64,000 bases of DNA from the NCBI RefSeq assembly GCF_000009365.1, contig NC_008260.1, positions 2,081,501-2,145,500 of the forward strand, read 5' to 3'. Under the pieces are notes generated by a model that saw nothing but the letters and a program-made list of their open reading frames with translations, made no database searches and was not told the origin of the DNA. The DNA is from Alcanivorax borkumensis SK2 (lineage in GTDB: Bacteria > Pseudomonadota > Gammaproteobacteria > Pseudomonadales > Alcanivoracaceae). The position numbers and the translations under genes were made by a program. Positions 62,793 through 64,000 of this stretch are shown in pieces (position 1 is the first letter of the stretch; each line of letters opens with the position of its first letter).

Positions 62793-64000
62793 TGGATATT
62801 CAGGCCCTGCGTGCGCAATTTCCGATTCTGGATCAGCAAGTCAACGGCAAACCGCTGGTGTACTTGGATAACGGCGCCACCACCCAAAAACCGGTAGCAG
62901 TGCTCAACGCACTGGACAACTATTACCGCACGGTGAACTCCAACGTACATCGCGGCGCCCACTATCTGAGCGACGAGGCCACCGGCCAGTTTGAAGGCGC
63001 CCGCCAAACCGTGGCGGATTTCCTCAACGCCAGCCGCGAAGAAATTTTGTGGACCAAGGGCACCACCGAGTCCATCAACATGGTGGCCCAGTGCGTTGCC
63101 CGTGAGCGCCTGCAGCCGGGCGACGAAGTACTGATTGGCACCAGTGAGCACCACGCCAATATCGTGCCTTGGCAACAGGCCTGCGCCGCCACCGGCGCCA
63201 CCCTGAAAGTGATCCCGCTGCACGATGATTGCAGCCTAAATCAGGCCGCCTTTGAGCAGTTACTCAGCAGCAAAACAAAGATTTTCGCCATCGGCCATGC
63301 CAGCAATGCGCTGGGCACCCTGAATCCGGTAAAAGCGATGGTCGCCAAGGCGAAAGCCGCCGGCGCCATTACCCTGGTCGACGGCGCTCAAGCGGTGGCG
63401 CACTTCCCGGTGGACGTGCAGGACCTGGACGTGGATTTCTACGCCTTTTCCGGCCACAAGTTATTTGGCCCCACTGGCATAGGCGTACTCTACGGTCGCC
63501 GCGAACAGCTCGAGGCCATGCCGCCCTACCAGACCGGCGGCGAAATGATTGAAACGGTGAGCTTCGAAAAAAGCACCTGGAACCAGCTGCCCTACAAATT
63601 CGAAGCCGGCACCCCAAACATTGCCGGCGCCATCGGCCTGGCCGCCGCCATTGCGTGGCTGCGACAACAGGACCGCCCGGCACTGGCGGCCCACGAAGAC
63701 GCCCTGCTGGCCCATGCCACAGAGCGGGCCCAAGCCTGCGACGGCTTGAAAATCATCGGTACCGCCGCCAATAAAGTCAGTGTGCTGTCCTTTCTGTTGG
63801 ATGGCGGCCACCCAGCCGATGTGGGCATGCTGCTGGACAAACAAGGCATTGCCGTACGCACCGGCCACCACTGCACCATGCCCCTGATGGATACCCTAGG
63901 CATACCCGGCACTGTTAGGGCCTCATTCTCGATTTATAATACTCTGGAAGAGGTAGATCGCTTGTTCGAAGGACTAGAGAAAGTGAAAACATTTCTCTGA
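62792..64000 (+). CDS. sufS: Cysteine desulfurase SufS
   Basis: The protein has 402 residues. Pyridoxal phosphate lysine K223 is in YAFSGHKLFGPTG and the persulfide Cys361 in AVRTGHHCTMPLMD, typical of group II desulfurases. It takes sulfur from cysteine and normally passes it through SufE or SufU; neither is in the window. The start shares its A with the sufD stop (TGATG). The stop codon is the last three bases of the window, so the gene is complete. Confidence 0.98.
   Translation: MDIQALRAQFPILDQQVNGKPLVYLDNGATTQKPVAVLNALDNYYRTVNSNVHRGAHYLSDEATGQFEGARQTVADFLNASREEILWTKGTTESINMVAQCVARERLQPGDEVLIGTSEHHANIVPWQQACAATGATLKVIPLHDDCSLNQAAFEQLLSSKTKIFAIGHASNALGTLNPVKAMVAKAKAAGAITLVDGAQAVAHFPVDVQDLDVDFYAFSGHKLFGPTGIGVLYGRREQLEAMPPYQTGGEMIETVSFEKSTWNQLPYKFEAGTPNIAGAIGLAAAIAWLRQQDRPALAAHEDALLAHATERAQACDGLKIIGTAANKVSVLSFLLDGGHPADVGMLLDKQGIAVRTGHHCTMPLMDTLGIPGTVRASFSIYNTLEEVDRLFEGLEKVKTFL

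Overview
This window reads as chromosomal DNA of a marine gammaproteobacterium, most likely Alcanivorax or a close relative. That is an inference from gene content and gene order (ndk-rlmN-pilW-rodZ-ispG-hisS-yfgM-bamB-der; infC-rpmI-rplT-pheS-pheT-ihfA-merR; guaB-guaA beside xseA; sufBCDS), not from any database search. Conserved housekeeping blocks alternate with accessory blocks.

Layout: 1-3863 holds the 5' part of a ydbH-like gene for a large envelope protein and a YlqF/RbgA-type ribosome-assembly GTPase. 4060-22520 is a defence island. Its main operon runs leftward: hsdR - rmuC - hsdM - hsdS - a GHKL-ATPase/nuclease fusion - a Fic gene broken by one amber codon - a very large DUF4011-type helicase-nuclease. 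A lipoprotein gene and a divergent WYL-domain regulator (BrxR/CapW type) sit at the head, and a nested inverted repeat before hsdR is a candidate operator. The island ends near a tRNA-Pro(GGG) gene. 22865-28953 is the tRNA and the translation block (merR-like, ihfA, pheT, pheS, rplT, rpmI, infC); infC very probably starts at AUU. 29136-32130 is a MarR-controlled flavoprotein/MFS operon with two matching 15-bp dyads. 32416-33867 is a catalase. 34592-39603 is an ABC exporter operon resembling yhiI-rbbA-yhhJ; a decayed outer-membrane-protein fragment lies at its edge and two look-alike terminators lie outside it.

39930-44688 holds guaA, guaB and xseA. 44645-49516 is an unusual operon: TonB-dependent receptor, periplasmic binding protein and hybrid histidine kinase, together apparently a trans-envelope sensing module. 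The receptor's signal peptide is out of frame with its apparent ATG by one G. 49624-58927 is the conserved der...ndk cluster, all leftward. 59153-64000 is the rightward sufBCDS operon for Fe-S cluster assembly, with a good sigma70 promoter and an IscR type-1-like site. The window ends exactly at the sufS stop codon.

How the parts work together: the translation and Fe-S blocks are standard core functions. The accessory content is defence (DNA methylation and restriction plus at least two extra ATPase/nuclease proteins), efflux (MFS, ABC) and sensing. The most promising candidate for something undescribed is the set of genes added to the type I restriction operon, above all the GHKL-ATPase/PD-(D/E)XK fusion. 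The receptor/binding-protein/kinase module is second.
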